From the NCBI RefSeq assembly GCF_021155775.2, contig NC_060236.1:15364519-15428518 (forward strand): a DNA stretch of 64,000 nt. The letters run 5' to 3'. The position numbers and the translations under genes are program-made. Below are positions 55,001 to 64,000 of the stretch, piece after piece (the first letter of the stretch is position 1; every line of letters begins with the position of its first letter). The DNA is from Neodiprion pinetum. Its lineage: Eukaryota > Arthropoda > Insecta > Hymenoptera > Diprionidae. The notes below the pieces were generated by a model, which saw only the letters and a list, made by a program, of their open reading frames with translations, ran no database searches and was not told the DNA's origin.

Positions 55001-57809
55001 AGTTAAGAGATTTTTGTCTGTGTGTTAATAAAATAAATACTCTTTTGTCATCCTTGAACCTTTACTCGAACCCACCGATCCTGCTTTGTATTAGTGAATA
55101 AAACAACACTAACTCGCAACTAGCAGTCTTCTACATTCCTTTAAACTCGCCACTTCGATCCTAATTTTCGCACGAGTCACTTATAATTATACCTCTCAAA
55201 AACTAATCCAAGCCCTTCCCCTAGACCGACTCCTATACCGTGACCATGAGGAAAGTGCGCACCTTATGCGCGTAAGTCAAGTCATTCGAATTTTATTGGC
55301 TGACAGTTACTGTCTGATTGAGCAGCCGACGCAATTCCAATCGCAACTGCCAGAAAATGTCCCTAGGAGCCCACCACTACATGTGGGCTCCGACTATTTT
55401 CTGAATCTCTCATCTTTTTTCCCGTTTTGAATCGTACAACTTTTGACTGAAACATTTTTTACTCACACAAAAATTTAAAATATTGCCGTTGCCATTCTGA
55501 ATCCCTCACATTGAATTTTGCAATTCTGCTTTCAAATCTGAACTCAGCGACCCCCAAAACAGTGGTGTACCAATTTTGGTACAAAGCCATGGAGAAATAT
55601 TAGAGTTATTCAAAAAGTGCATGTGGGACGGTCTCCACCAACTCGGCCACTTTTTTTTTATCCTCTCGGATCTGTTCCATAATTGGTTATATAGTAGTAC
55701 TGCTTAAAGGTACTCTCTGTGAATTTTTTCAGCGTTTTTAATTTACTCGTTTCGGCAATGTTTTTTTTTACACTCTTATATTATGGAAGATTAAAGTCGA
55801 ACAAAGCAAACTTGAATACAAAAAAGTTTTGTTTTCACATGAACTATTCAATGCAATATATGTTATATTTTTGACGGCATCATAAAGGCTATTTTCACCG
55901 AAAGATTATGGAAATTATTTTTTTTGTTTCAATGCGCCACTTTTGATTTCGCTGTAAATTTTGCAGGATATTTGGCAGTGTATTAGCAACGTATGGAAAA
56001 ATTGGCATCGTGGAACTCGAAATTCTGACCGAGTAGTACAAAATTTTTAACTACGAATGGTGAACTAAGGTACATCTGAATTCCTGTTTACCATGAACTA
56101 TTTAATCCTATTATTGGCAAGAATGTGATGTGAATGAATTAATGAGACCGCCCCATATATGATCCATTAACAGTTTGGGCACTTTTTTTCGCGAGTATAT
56201 ATGATCTATTTCCAATCACCTGGTTAAACTTAAAAATCGAACATTGAAAATGACAGAAACTCCCTCTTTCCTGATCTTAATTTGATTACGCGTCGTTTTT
56301 ATTTTAAATTTGCGATAGAAGTGCGTGGCTTCACATGTCTATTACTGTATATTCAAAGGGCAAATTTACGTACCTACCCAAAAATTGCATTTCGTTTTTC
56401 GAGTATGTTGAAAATAGGGCATTCCATATGAAATGATATGTCTAAGCCCATCATCCTCAATTTTACCTACTATTTGTAATATTGTTCTACACAGAATATT
56501 TTTTGTCAATTCTATGATATGAGCTTTTCAGTAACTTCAGACGGTTGAAAAGTTCTGAACTTCTGGCAACAGATAAGTTATATTTTGAAAGGTCTTTACA
56601 TTTTTGTAACTACATGAAATGAAGAATGCGTGTGGCCTGATTCTTAGGTAGAATAATGGAGATAATAGTGGACTAAATTTTGACAATGCTCAGTATTTGA
56701 ACATGTAAATGTTACTAGAAATGCCCCATTATGCAGTCTTTGCACATAGCATGCATTTGAATTGTATTGAATCACTTTCTGTGCAATAATGTTAAGGACA
56801 ACCAGCTGACCTATTTTGAAAAAATCAATTTCTTAACGTCACGAAACATCAGAGATAACTTTTTTATGGTGCAATTTTAGAATGACTTTCGAGAAATTGG
56901 CTTTTCAAGTTATGAGTATGTTTTGTTTTTTATAAATTTCAGACAATCCTAAAGTTGCGAAATAACGGTGTTACCTAAACGTGCATGGTTACAGTAACGT
57001 TACTAACTTCAACTTCACTCATTTTTAATATTCTTCTTTAATTGATGGTATTTTGCAAGTGACAAGATGGAAAAAAATTTTGCGCGAGGGGCTATTCACT
57101 CGGGCAAATTGTGAACACAATACTTCAAAAATACAGTGATACTATCAGGAAGTTAAATGGTCTCAATGTTCCTTAAAATCCCGGAGAATCTATTTAGATA
57201 CCTGAAACAGTTCGAAAGTATTGTAAAACACTTGAAGTCACACGTTTAGGTTGTAGAAATCGCGTGGTTTACGTTGAAACTCTTGCGCTAAACGCCTAAT
57301 TGGTTGAATTCATCAAGATTGATTTTACATCATTTCTAGTGATTTCTACTGGAAATCGGTGGAAATTACTTCGTACGATAAAAATCAAAGTAGATGAATC
57401 GAAATAAATATTATGAAGTTCAAGTGGATAACCCCTCGGTATCCAATAATTTCTTTTCAAATTACAGTATAATGTATTTTTAGTCAAGTTTCTGCAACAT
57501 TAAAAAAATTATTTATAGTCAACTGTGAACTTGGCCAAGTGTATTGTTCAATAAAATATTAACTTATGCAAAAACTGAAATCTTGATTCCTTTGTTGTTG
57601 ATAATTTACAACTTACAGTCAATATTCCTTTAAATCGAAAACATTTGCCGCAAAACTCGCAGGTAAACGGCATTGCACCTGTGTGAATCCTGTGATGCTC
57701 TCTTAGTGTTCCTTTTTCTCTAAATGTTCGACCACAAACTGCGCACTGATGGGGTTTTGCTCCAGTGTGTACAGTTTCGTGTTTCTTCAATTGTAGAGGG
57801 GTCTTAAAC
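42829..57809 (-). CDS. C2H2 zinc-finger protein, 3' part of gene (three exons seen)
   Basis: Exons run on the reverse strand at 57809-57617, 53410-53177 and 43077-42829. Joins are phase 0. The first join rebuilds a finger across the splice (FKGILT|THRRQH), which is strong support. The protein has the end of one finger, three complete C2H2 fingers with HTGA/ERP-type linkers, then a His/Gln-rich low-complexity region and a Ser/Thr/Pro/Asn-rich C-terminus. Tandem fingers usually bind DNA, so a nuclear transcription factor is likely. The 5' exons lie beyond 57809 and were not found. Introns of 4.2 and 10.1 kb are filled with repeats. The orthologue is not identified, and the last exon is less certain than the other two. 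Confidence 0.82.
43078..44363. other. Zinc-finger gene intron, 3' end
   Basis: Holds a + strand open frame of about 67 codons without ATG at 43107-43313 (hydrophobic, ends LYVPK). It is unrecognised and possibly chance. Nothing else seen. Confidence 0.35.
44364..44501. repeat. Foldback with tRNA-like core
   Basis: Ends share AGGGAATATTT and CGAGTGG/CCACTCG in inverse orientation. The middle has TTAGCGTTGGGC and GGTTCGAGTGG, resembling pol III A and B boxes, so a tRNA-derived origin is possible. Confidence 0.5.
44502..45689. other. Intron, no gene recognised
   Basis: AT-rich. No repeat or coding frame was seen. Confidence 0.35.
45690..46085. repeat. Degenerate ~15-bp minisatellite in two opposing arms
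   Basis: The left part (about 45700-45835) repeats TTTGGCGCGGGGACG-like units. The right part (about 45955-46075) repeats the inverse form CGAAACGTCC..G.GT. Between them lies a unique ~110-bp segment. Pentapeptide-like frames in the area come from this repeat. Confidence 0.7.
46086..46939. other. Intron, no gene recognised
   Basis: AT-rich. Nothing supported. Confidence 0.35.
46940..47571. repeat. Foldback element, arms ~300 bp
   Basis: Ends GGGTGGTTTAAGAAAAAAAA and TTTTTTTTCTTGTACCACCC mirror each other. Inside, CCTTGAAGCTGATTC-like and TTTCCAAATCT sequences also pair across the centre at about 47250. The arms have diverged. Confidence 0.7.
47842..50255 (+). mobile_element. Tigger/pogo element with TA target
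   Basis: TIR CAGTGAAACCTCG-like on the left and GGGGTTTCACTG on the right, each next to TA (47840-47841 and 50256-50257). Arms also repeat CGTTTATACG-type motifs. It holds a nearly complete transposase gene with one intron. Confidence 0.88.
48234..49911 (+). pseudogene. Tigger/pogo transposase, two frameshifts
   Basis: The N-terminus (GGRKRKAISLQKKLEILEEV) is a pogo-type helix-turn-helix, followed by a CENP-B-like domain (KASAGWVFKFKKRCGI). The DDE core has all three acidic residues: YNTDETG (codon 48767), LLLLDNCAAH (49082) and HLQPLDLG (49175). A GT/AG intron lies at 49286-49423. The C-terminus is acidic and ends KKQATIDSFFKPK, a PIP-box-like PCNA-binding motif. Single-base-type frameshifts near 48662 and 49497 break the frame. 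Otherwise the gene is well kept, so the copy is recent. Confidence 0.88.
50256..50982. other. Unassigned segment with an open frame
   Basis: A + strand frame at 50575-50970 (131 codons, with PRCRGCGVQVR near its end) overlaps another at 50712-51107. Neither was recognised. Moderate G+C suggests an old element rather than host intron. Confidence 0.25.
50983..51855. repeat. Foldback element, arms ~350-370 bp
   Basis: The left arm (50983 to about 51334) and the right arm (about 51495-51855) are inverse copies with AAATTTTTGGAGACAGCAG ends and G-rich GGGGGCGCCCGGGGGG cores, around a 160-bp AT-rich spacer. Confidence 0.85.
51856..53176. other. Intron with an AT microsatellite
   Basis: (AT)n at about 52832-52850. 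No gene or other repeat recognised. Confidence 0.4.
53177..53410 (-). CDS. Zinc-finger exon (fingers 3-4, Gln-rich tail)
   Basis: The exon starts after TTTTTGCAG and ends at CAG|GTAATA. It completes a finger (THRRQH), has the linker HTGERPYS, and carries another finger from CLEC to HMKRRH. A region rich in Gln/His (QQPQQQIQQQQHQ) follows. Confidence 0.9.
53411..54011. other. Zinc-finger gene intron
   Basis: Nothing recognised apart from splice signals. Confidence 0.35.
54012..54660. repeat. Possible repeat beginning ACAGGGTGTCTCATTTTAA
   Basis: The start and the next ATCTCGAAAAC stretch resemble the ends of widely dispersed insect repeats. The other end was not found and frames inside are not recognised. 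Confidence 0.3.
54661..57616. other. Zinc-finger gene intron, mostly featureless
   Basis: TGTTACGTCCTGCAG at about 54749 resembles the start of the solo LTR at 8500, but no matching end was found. A perfect 9-bp stem (GGAGCCCAC/GTGGGCTCC) lies at 55366-55391. The rest is AT-rich with no supported gene. Confidence 0.35.
57617..57809 (-). CDS. Zinc-finger exon (fingers 1-3, part)
   Basis: The exon starts after a CATGCAG acceptor with two bases of the first codon supplied upstream, and ends before GTAAGT. It encodes the end of a finger (TPLQLKKHETVH), the linker HTGAKPH, a full finger from CAVC to HHRIH, and the start of the next (CEFCGKCFRFKGILT). Confidence 0.9.
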
Positions 57810-58391
57810 CTGCATGGTAATAAAATTTTTCATTGTTAAGAAGAGGTAATAGTCAGTCTTCAACGAATATTATCAAGGCTTACGAATCACTCATGTGAAA
57901 ATGTCGCGCTCGGCACTATTGTACATACAATGCTGAGTAAAAATATTCAATGCTTTTCTGTTTCATGCAAGAATAATGCCAGAAAATGTATTCCTGCATG
58001 AATGGTTAAGTGCCACGAAAATGTCTCATTGTTCATTTTCAAATATGTTTATTCATGTATTGCTAGTTACAGGTATATACTGTGTTCGAAACTCTAAGAT
58101 TTCTAATACACTGGTCATTACGTAGAATATTTTGATTTCTGAGATTCGCTCAATCATGATGTATTTCTTTGCGGTTTACCATTATTGACTGACTGTGAGG
58201 TTCGTTGGGGGTTATTCTAACCTAGGTTGGGATGATGGTGGAGTATCATTTTCAGTGAATTTAGGGGGTTTGCTAGCGTGCGGGGAAGGGGGGGGCATGT
58301 TTTTCCGCGAAATTGGGCTGAAATTCTTGTATATTGTCGTTGGGTACCGAGTTCAGGTATGGGCCTGCCGAATGGCAGGCAATTATGGTTA
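57810..58391. other. Upstream intron of the zinc-finger gene
   Basis: No further finger exon was found. G-rich DNA at about 58255-58300. Confidence 0.35.
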
Positions 58392-59160
58392 TCATTCAGT
58401 ATTAGCTAGAGATCCTCCGTTGGGAATTGCAGCAGCGTTTTCCAATGCTTTTTTGTATGTCACCACTAGTTTTTTGAGGCTGTTTTCGCAGTACAGTGAT
58501 AGCAAGCTTAAGATCCTATAATCGAGGAATGATAGGATGCATGCTCTAATGATGCGATAGTAGATATAAAGGTCGATGTTGTTCTGTTTTTCGATGATAC
58601 TCTGAGGGCAGATGATGATGTAATTGGTGATGTTGAGCCTCTTTGCTGATAGCGGGTATACTCTCATGGTTCCAGTCAGTTTTATTCCAAGGTATTTTAA
58701 GGTGTTTTTTATTGGTACGAATGTATCTTTTTTCGTTGCCAGGTCCATAAATTTGAAGTATCGTTGTTCTCGGGTGTGATATTTTCTTCCAAAAGGTACC
58801 ACTTGCGTTTTTCCTTCGTTGCGTTTCATTGCCCATTTATGATAGTATTCAGTGAAGTTCTATGTTGTGCGCATCGCTTTTGACCTAACTTGGTTTGGAA
58901 AAATTCCTGTTTTGTTTACACACGTTGTCAGCGTATTGCGAGATCATGGCTACTTTTTTTGGCACGTCGGATACATATAAGTTGAATATGATCGGTCTCA
59001 GGAGCGATCCCTGTGGCAGGGCGTGTGGTTACATTTTTAAGTCGCTTATCTTGTTTAGAAATTTGTCTTGGAATTTGCGGTTAGATAAGTACAACTCAAG
59101 TATTTTATGATGCTGATATAGGTTAATATCGTTTTGTTTCAGTTTGTATGTAAGCCCTCT
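58392..59160 (-). pseudogene. Jockey-like non-LTR retrotransposon, RT fragment
   Basis: On the reverse strand, pieces in two or three frames give LYLSNRKFQDKF, LPQGSLLRPIIFNLYVSD (the PQGS motif, near 59001-59030), then SQYADN where the family has YADD (58924-58935), and finally MKRNEGKTQVVPFGRK and IKNTLKYLGIKLTG. The order matches the second half of a non-LTR reverse transcriptase. Stops, frameshifts and the Asp-to-Asn change in the active site show decay. Confidence 0.72.
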
Positions 59161-59338
59161 TTGATTAATCTTCTGTTTTATTTTATCAAGAAGATAGTTT
59201 CTTTTGTCACCGTTTACGTTTTGATTTGACGTTATGTTCTCACCAGCATGATTGTCACAGATTATTAGAACATCACCTATTGTTTTTGTATTCCCTACTT
59301 TTTCTTATAACAGCTCTTGTGCTAAGCCGCTTCACATA

Positions 59339-59581
59339 GTATACACCAGCCCCCTGACACTCACCAATGTTCGTATACTAAAAAATTGTACGCGTCTTGT
59401 CCCCGTTTTTTAGTTCCTCTACGTGGCGCTAGTAGACTTCTGACACGCTCGCTGCCTTCGCTGACCGCGCGCAAGCTCGTCAGGTAACTACTAGCGCCAC
59501 TAGTGGTGGAAATTGGCGGCAGAATCGAGGGACATTTTGCAAACCACTTTTAGCAGCGTGTGTCAGGGGGCTGGTATACAC
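59339..59581. mobile_element. MITE with GTATACACCAGCCCCCTGACAC ends
   Basis: The 22-bp ends are perfect inverts. A second inner pair (GTGGCGCTAGTAG / CTACTAGCGCCAC) flanks a CpG-rich centre. The flanks on both sides share CTAAGCCG. Confidence 0.8.
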
Positions 59582-61727
59582 ACTAAGCCGACCACGGGTT
59601 ATTTTTGAAGACAAGACAAAAATTCATCCCGAGGTTGAGCCTCTTCAATACCGTTATTAGCCAATATCCATTTTTAGCCGTCTCATATACAATGCCCATC
59701 TTTTATTGCAATTTGATGTGCAGTCTCATAGTTATAACTTTACTACGGACATTCACTAGGTATCCGTATTTATCAATTAATCGAAGCTGTATGTGATCTA
59801 TGGTTCTGATGGTGATCGGAAGGTAAATGATTTGCGCTGGCAATTCACAATCTTATATCCCGGTGAAACAATCGGGAAAAATTCGTGAATAGTGTGCACT
59901 TTGCGCTCATTATGTAGGCATAGGTTGTAATGCTACATTCGACTCACAACACCTTGAGAATAGCTACAGACATATCTGATTGGTGAGTTTTTCTAGCGGC
60001 CAATACACGTGGTGTGAATCTAGAATTTGATCTATGGAATTAACCGGTTCAAAATTTACGATGTGGCTACATTTGATTTTGCTGCACAACGTGTTATTGT
60101 TGGGCTTGATGCAGATTACAATATTAGTATTTTTAACACGGTTAGAACGTACTTTTCAATATCCTCAATTTCGTAGCTACTGGTAGATATGGTGACTAGT
60201 TTATCTGCTATATTTTATTTTGACTGACATCAACGGAATTGAAGGTTAACAATTCTACGAAACCAAGAGCATAATTTTTACCAGCAGCAAGTTCGATCGA
60301 AGGGAAATATTGCGCCTCGAGAATCGAAGACGTTGTCAATACGTTTATGTAAAAGAATCATGTATGACTGCAAGTGTTATACTGACCTTATTAAATTACG
60401 TATCATGTTTATTAGACCTGTCCTTAGGGGGTGACATCGGTGAAAAAAAAAGTCCCGTATTTTTGGATCAATTTCTTTGAAATTTGGACCAGTTATTTAC
60501 AATCCTAAAACTAGAATCTGATCCGAAATTCAGCTCAATAGATCAAGTAATTCCAAAGTTATGTATTTTTTTAAGATTTCTTCGAAACATCCCTTGCGCA
60601 TTAAGTTTCATCGTAGAAGGTTGAAATTTTTTGTGGATACACTTAATACCATGGACTAAAATTTGTAGCAGAGAATTTTTGATTAGAGATTTCTAAGTCA
60701 TTGAAACTATTACTTCAACTATTTGAATTTTTTTTGACGTGATAACGTCTTATAAATCGATGAACACCGGCTGCATGCACGAAAAAGTGTCACGTTCCGC
60801 CTGAGCCTGAGCGTGCAAGCGAGAGCGCGGAACAAGCGATAGAGAGGCACGATCGGCCCAAGTGTCGGCTTGTACACATTTCTCTCTTCTCGCATGACGT
60901 CAGAGCTAGCAATTCAAATAGTTCTGCTACTTGAACGCCGCCACGCGAGCTTCTTCGAGAACTTACGTGTTTTGTGTTTATTTCTAAAATTTAATAAGAT
61001 TTAATTCATTTCCTTCATAATTTTCAGTCGGATTTCATTTTGTTCACCTCAATTAACTATTTTTTTCAAAACAGTGGTATAGTTTAAGTGAAAAAATATT
61101 TTAATTAACGAGTGTAAATAAATGTTAATTTACCGAAAAATTATAATCTTCAATTGACTCCTTCTTTGTATTATACAAAACAATGATAATTCAGTGATAA
61201 TAATTCAATTCAATTAAGAAAAGTATGCAATATTTCATCAATGTTTCTTTATGACGTTATTACGTAAAACTATCGTCCGTAAAACGAATTTACAGACGAC
61301 CAATTTTTTTTTTGCTACAATTTTTAGTATATTATAGGTTAGGAAATGAGTTATATTCACCGAAGCTAAAATTCCCTGCAACGATTTCAAGATAATATGC
61401 CTAAAAATATATCTGCCAAAGGGAAAAATGATTGAATGAAATCTAATGCGCAAGGAATTTTTTGATTACGTGAAAACATAGTTCTGAGATAAACGCAATT
61501 GAATGAATTCAGTTTCATGACCTTCTAAGAAGCAAATATGAAGTATGCAAAGAATGAGATATTTACCGTAGAGATAAGACACTTTGACTTAGTTGACTTT
61601 ATCATTGATATGGACCACATAAAATTAGATCAAAAGGAAAAAAATTCATTATTCAATAATTTTTTTTTATCTTTAATTTCATTTATTTGAATCGAGTTTA
61701 AAATTCATTTCAGAATGTAAGTAATAT
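59582..61727. other. Intergenic
   Basis: No gene supported. A CpG-rich patch (about 60780-60960) stands out in AT-rich DNA. A CTTAGGGGGTGAC stretch at 60424 could be one end of another Kolobok-type MITE. Confidence 0.35.
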
Positions 61728-62043
61728 CAACGAAGGTTGAGTCCCATAGAAGCGTACGGCCTGCAGGCTATTTGAAGCAAGAAAAGTTAGGGTGCTCGGA
61801 CGAGCTATCCCCCCAACAGCTAGGTGTCGCTAGTGGCGCCTTTGCTTGTGTGGCTGACGTACAGCGCTCTATAATAATGTGTACAGTGCCGATGTGTTGG
61901 CTCCAACCGGCGAGTTGGGGTGATCGTGCTAACTCTCTACTGTCGACCGACGGTAGAGCCATCTTACAGATTTACGAGTCCCGGAAAGTTTTGCTTCAAG
62001 CGGCCCATAAGCCGTACGCTTCTATGTAACTCGATCTTCGTTG
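61728..62043. mobile_element. MITE with 7-bp target duplication
   Basis: Inverted ends (CAACGAAGGTTGAGTC and its partner ending TCTTCGTTG) with ATAGAAGCGTACGGC matches further in, flanked by GTAATAT at 61721-61727 and 62044-62050. It is noncoding. A fragment of the same family lies at 41279-41329. Confidence 0.82.
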
Positions 62044-62639
62044 GTAATATATTGATAAATCATGTGTCACTCGTCAGTGCCTATCGTTGTTTTGATTGTT
62101 CTCTTCAATTGCATTCTTCGGTGCCAGTTTGTACCCAATCGGTTTCTGCGTGTCTGTTCTGAGGTCAACCCTCTTCTTACTCCGCTTCTTCCTCCAGAAT
62201 CATTCAATTTTCAATGAACTCACTTCGGAACATAAAGGCAGAGAAAAATCCAATTGTTTTATTGTGGAATAATTATTAGGGCTAGACAAATACTTCAATA
62301 ACATATTGAGTAAATGAAAATGATCAACTAATATTTATCTAGCCCACACTTGAGTCTAATATACAATAATATACCTGAATTTAACTTTGGAGCTGACTGC
62401 TTGCAAATCAGTCGTGTGAAGAAATCGTTAGAATTCTCCAGCACCATACGTTGTTCCTTCGGCTTCTGTTTCAGACTTCTCCGCGGCGGTTTTCTTCATT
62501 TTCACTGTTTGGCTGGCTTTCTTGCACTCCGTCGTTGCGTTCCATTCAACCTTACGCTTTCATCTGGCATCTCGTTGCTAACTCATCTTTTTTGCATTAT
62601 CTGCCACCTTTTCAGACCTCACTAATATCTTTGCCTTTT
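62044..62639. other. Spacer
   Basis: Open frames at 62350-62663 on the + strand are not recognised and partly shadow the transposase remnant. Confidence 0.3.
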
Positions 62640-63281
62640 GAGCATGGAGCGCTCTCATGTTGAACTCAGCAACTGCGGTTGCTACTGTAGTTTTTACTGC
62701 ACTCTGATTTATGACCATCCTGCCACACTGCAAAATCAGGCGACGAAGCATCCAGTTGGGCTGCGACAACGACGCACATCTGGCAGTATTTTGAGGGTGC
62801 ATAGCAATCGATGGCTAGTCCAATAAGGATGTCGATGACTATTCTTACTCCATATAACGATGTAAGGCATCGTTTGTGCCATGTATCGTTGTAAGATACT
62901 GCGACGTCAAATACTACTCCACTCTCCAATGCGGGATCTATTACTTCATGCGCTCTTCCAACAGTTTTTCTAGCTTTCTCGAAAACTCCCCCTTCTAACT
63001 TCTCAGTCTCTGCAATCACTTGGTCCACATGACTATTGAAGCTACTGACACTCATGCCTTTTCATACCCATTACGGTACAGAATTTTTCCATACTTGACT
63101 GCCCTAGTCCAATGCTGATCATTCCATCAAATACTCGCCTATTTATTTTGAAGGGTGGCCTTGTCGAACTGTCATTGGGACGTGGATTCGTGTAATTTCC
63201 ACCCATTTCATAACCGCAGCTGTAGCATTTGACGACGAGCGAGTGCTGATTCGAGTTATTTTGAGAAGCAGATCTCTTCAA
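62640..63281 (-). pseudogene. Kolobok-type transposase fragment (core region)
   Basis: Two overlapping reverse-strand frames (63281-63042, 63055-62666) join by a frameshift near 63050. The first has KCYSCGYEMGGN and INRRVFDGMISIGLGQSSME. The second has VFDVAVSYNDTWHKRCLTSL and SKYCQMC. This matches the central domain of Mutator-like/Kolobok transposases (INRR...IG.G, S-[FY]-D-GTW-KRG). The catalytic SYDGTW reads SYNDTW here, so the first Asp is probably lost. It is a different copy from the two near 30-33 kb. Confidence 0.62.
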
Positions 63282-63440
63282 AATTTACGTCGAAGTAGTT
63301 CAAACCACAAGAAAAATTTGTCACAGTTCGTCAAATCTATCGTTCGAAAAATAGCTTGGCAAACACATTCGCGGGGAATAACAGCTAACCCATAGAAATT
63401 TTCATACCTAGATGCTTAGAGTATATATCACAATAACTGG
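63282..63440. other. Spacer
   Basis: Nothing supported. Confidence 0.3.
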
Positions 63441-64000
63441 TAAGATAGTTATCCGCAATGTTACCGACCGATGATGTGGCGCACAGACAGCCTGTTAACT
63501 TCGCGCTCCTTTATTTTCGCTGCGGAGGGGAAGCCGACGAAGATCCCCGCATCGCGGGAATCCAAGGTGGACGCGATTCCCGCTGGCGGCCGGCGCGCCG
63601 CAGCCTCTTCCCCTTCACCCCGCCAACAATTGACCAGCGAACTTGCGACGGACCGACTAGCGACGAGGGAGCACCACGCTCGCCACCAAGACTTCATGGA
63701 GCTGCGCGGAGGACAAGATTGCGATTTAGCATTAAGTTCTGCGCGGCGATGCTATTAAAGGTGCGCGTCGAGTTGCGCAATCGACGAAATCGATGACGGA
63801 TCGATTACTGCGTATTCTTGTGGGTATGACGTCACGTATGGGACGGTGTATTGAGATCCGTGTTGCGGCAGGTTGTAGGTTTTTGAGACCACTCTAGTTC
63901 TGGCGGTTGTGATAAGTAGTCACGTTTTGGGGAGTTTTGCGAAGTAATGGAATCGCCCACAAATCGCGAGGGGAATGGAAAGGGGGTTGCAAGGATGTAG
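63441..64000. other. GC-rich, CpG-rich segment of unknown role
   Basis: Composition changes sharply from AT-rich to GC-rich. Open frames exist on both strands (+ 63458-63796, + 63471-63758, - 63697-63461), and none resembles a family I know. A first exon, a promoter region or the start of another element running past the window end are all possible. Confidence 0.3.

Noticed and set aside
55366..55391. Perfect 9-bp stem resembling a bacterial terminator
   Set aside because: The context is eukaryotic, there is no U tract that would matter, and no gene ends there.

Overview
The window is a piece of a eukaryotic, most likely insect, genome. The base composition is AT-rich, introns carry GT/AG borders, and most of the DNA is nested transposable elements. 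Two host genes are clear. One is the 3' end of the DNA polymerase alpha catalytic subunit gene on the + strand (323-5025, five exons). The other is the 3' part of a C2H2 zinc-finger gene on the - strand (exons at 57809-57617, 53410-53177 and 43077-42829, with introns of 4.2 and 10.1 kb). Transposons of the piggyBac, pogo/Tigger, Kolobok, Gypsy, DIRS and Jockey types, and CpG-rich patches that are not depleted, suit an insect and perhaps a hymenopteran. The order is inferred only weakly.

Layout. 1-5.1 kb: POLA1. 5.1-7.2 kb: two possible exons of an unrecognised gene. 7.5-10.8 kb: a piggyBac remnant split by a 2.1-kb solo LTR. 10.8-14.2 kb: a pogo-lineage transposon with ~650-bp inverted ends and a broken transposase. 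14.2-18.2 kb: a short inverted-repeat element beside a P-like element, which itself seems to hold a Helitron-like fragment with an OTU protease domain. 18.2-27.2 kb: a degenerate Gypsy retroelement, split by a Copia-type solo LTR and a DIRS-like element, and followed by a broken deoxynucleoside kinase reading frame. 27.2-38.3 kb: MITEs, two Kolobok-type elements with TTAA targets, foldbacks and a second Gypsy integrase fragment. 38.7-41.3 kb: a large inverted repeat running into three ~370-bp tandem units that each carry a TATA box, most with an initiator. 42.8-57.8 kb: the zinc-finger gene, with foldbacks, a minisatellite and a nearly intact Tigger element in its introns. 58.4-63.3 kb: a Jockey-like fragment, two MITEs and a Kolobok-type transposase fragment. 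63.4-64 kb: a GC-rich segment of unknown role.

How the parts relate. The host genes keep clean exon borders while nearly every transposon gene is broken, so the window reads as a transposon graveyard around two conserved genes. The observations most worth following are the deoxynucleoside kinase next to a Gypsy integrase, the OTU-bearing fragment that ends in three perfect GC hairpins, the tandem TATA/initiator units, and the Kolobok derivative that joins the two ends of a transposase without its catalytic core. All calls come from reading the sequence. No database search was possible.
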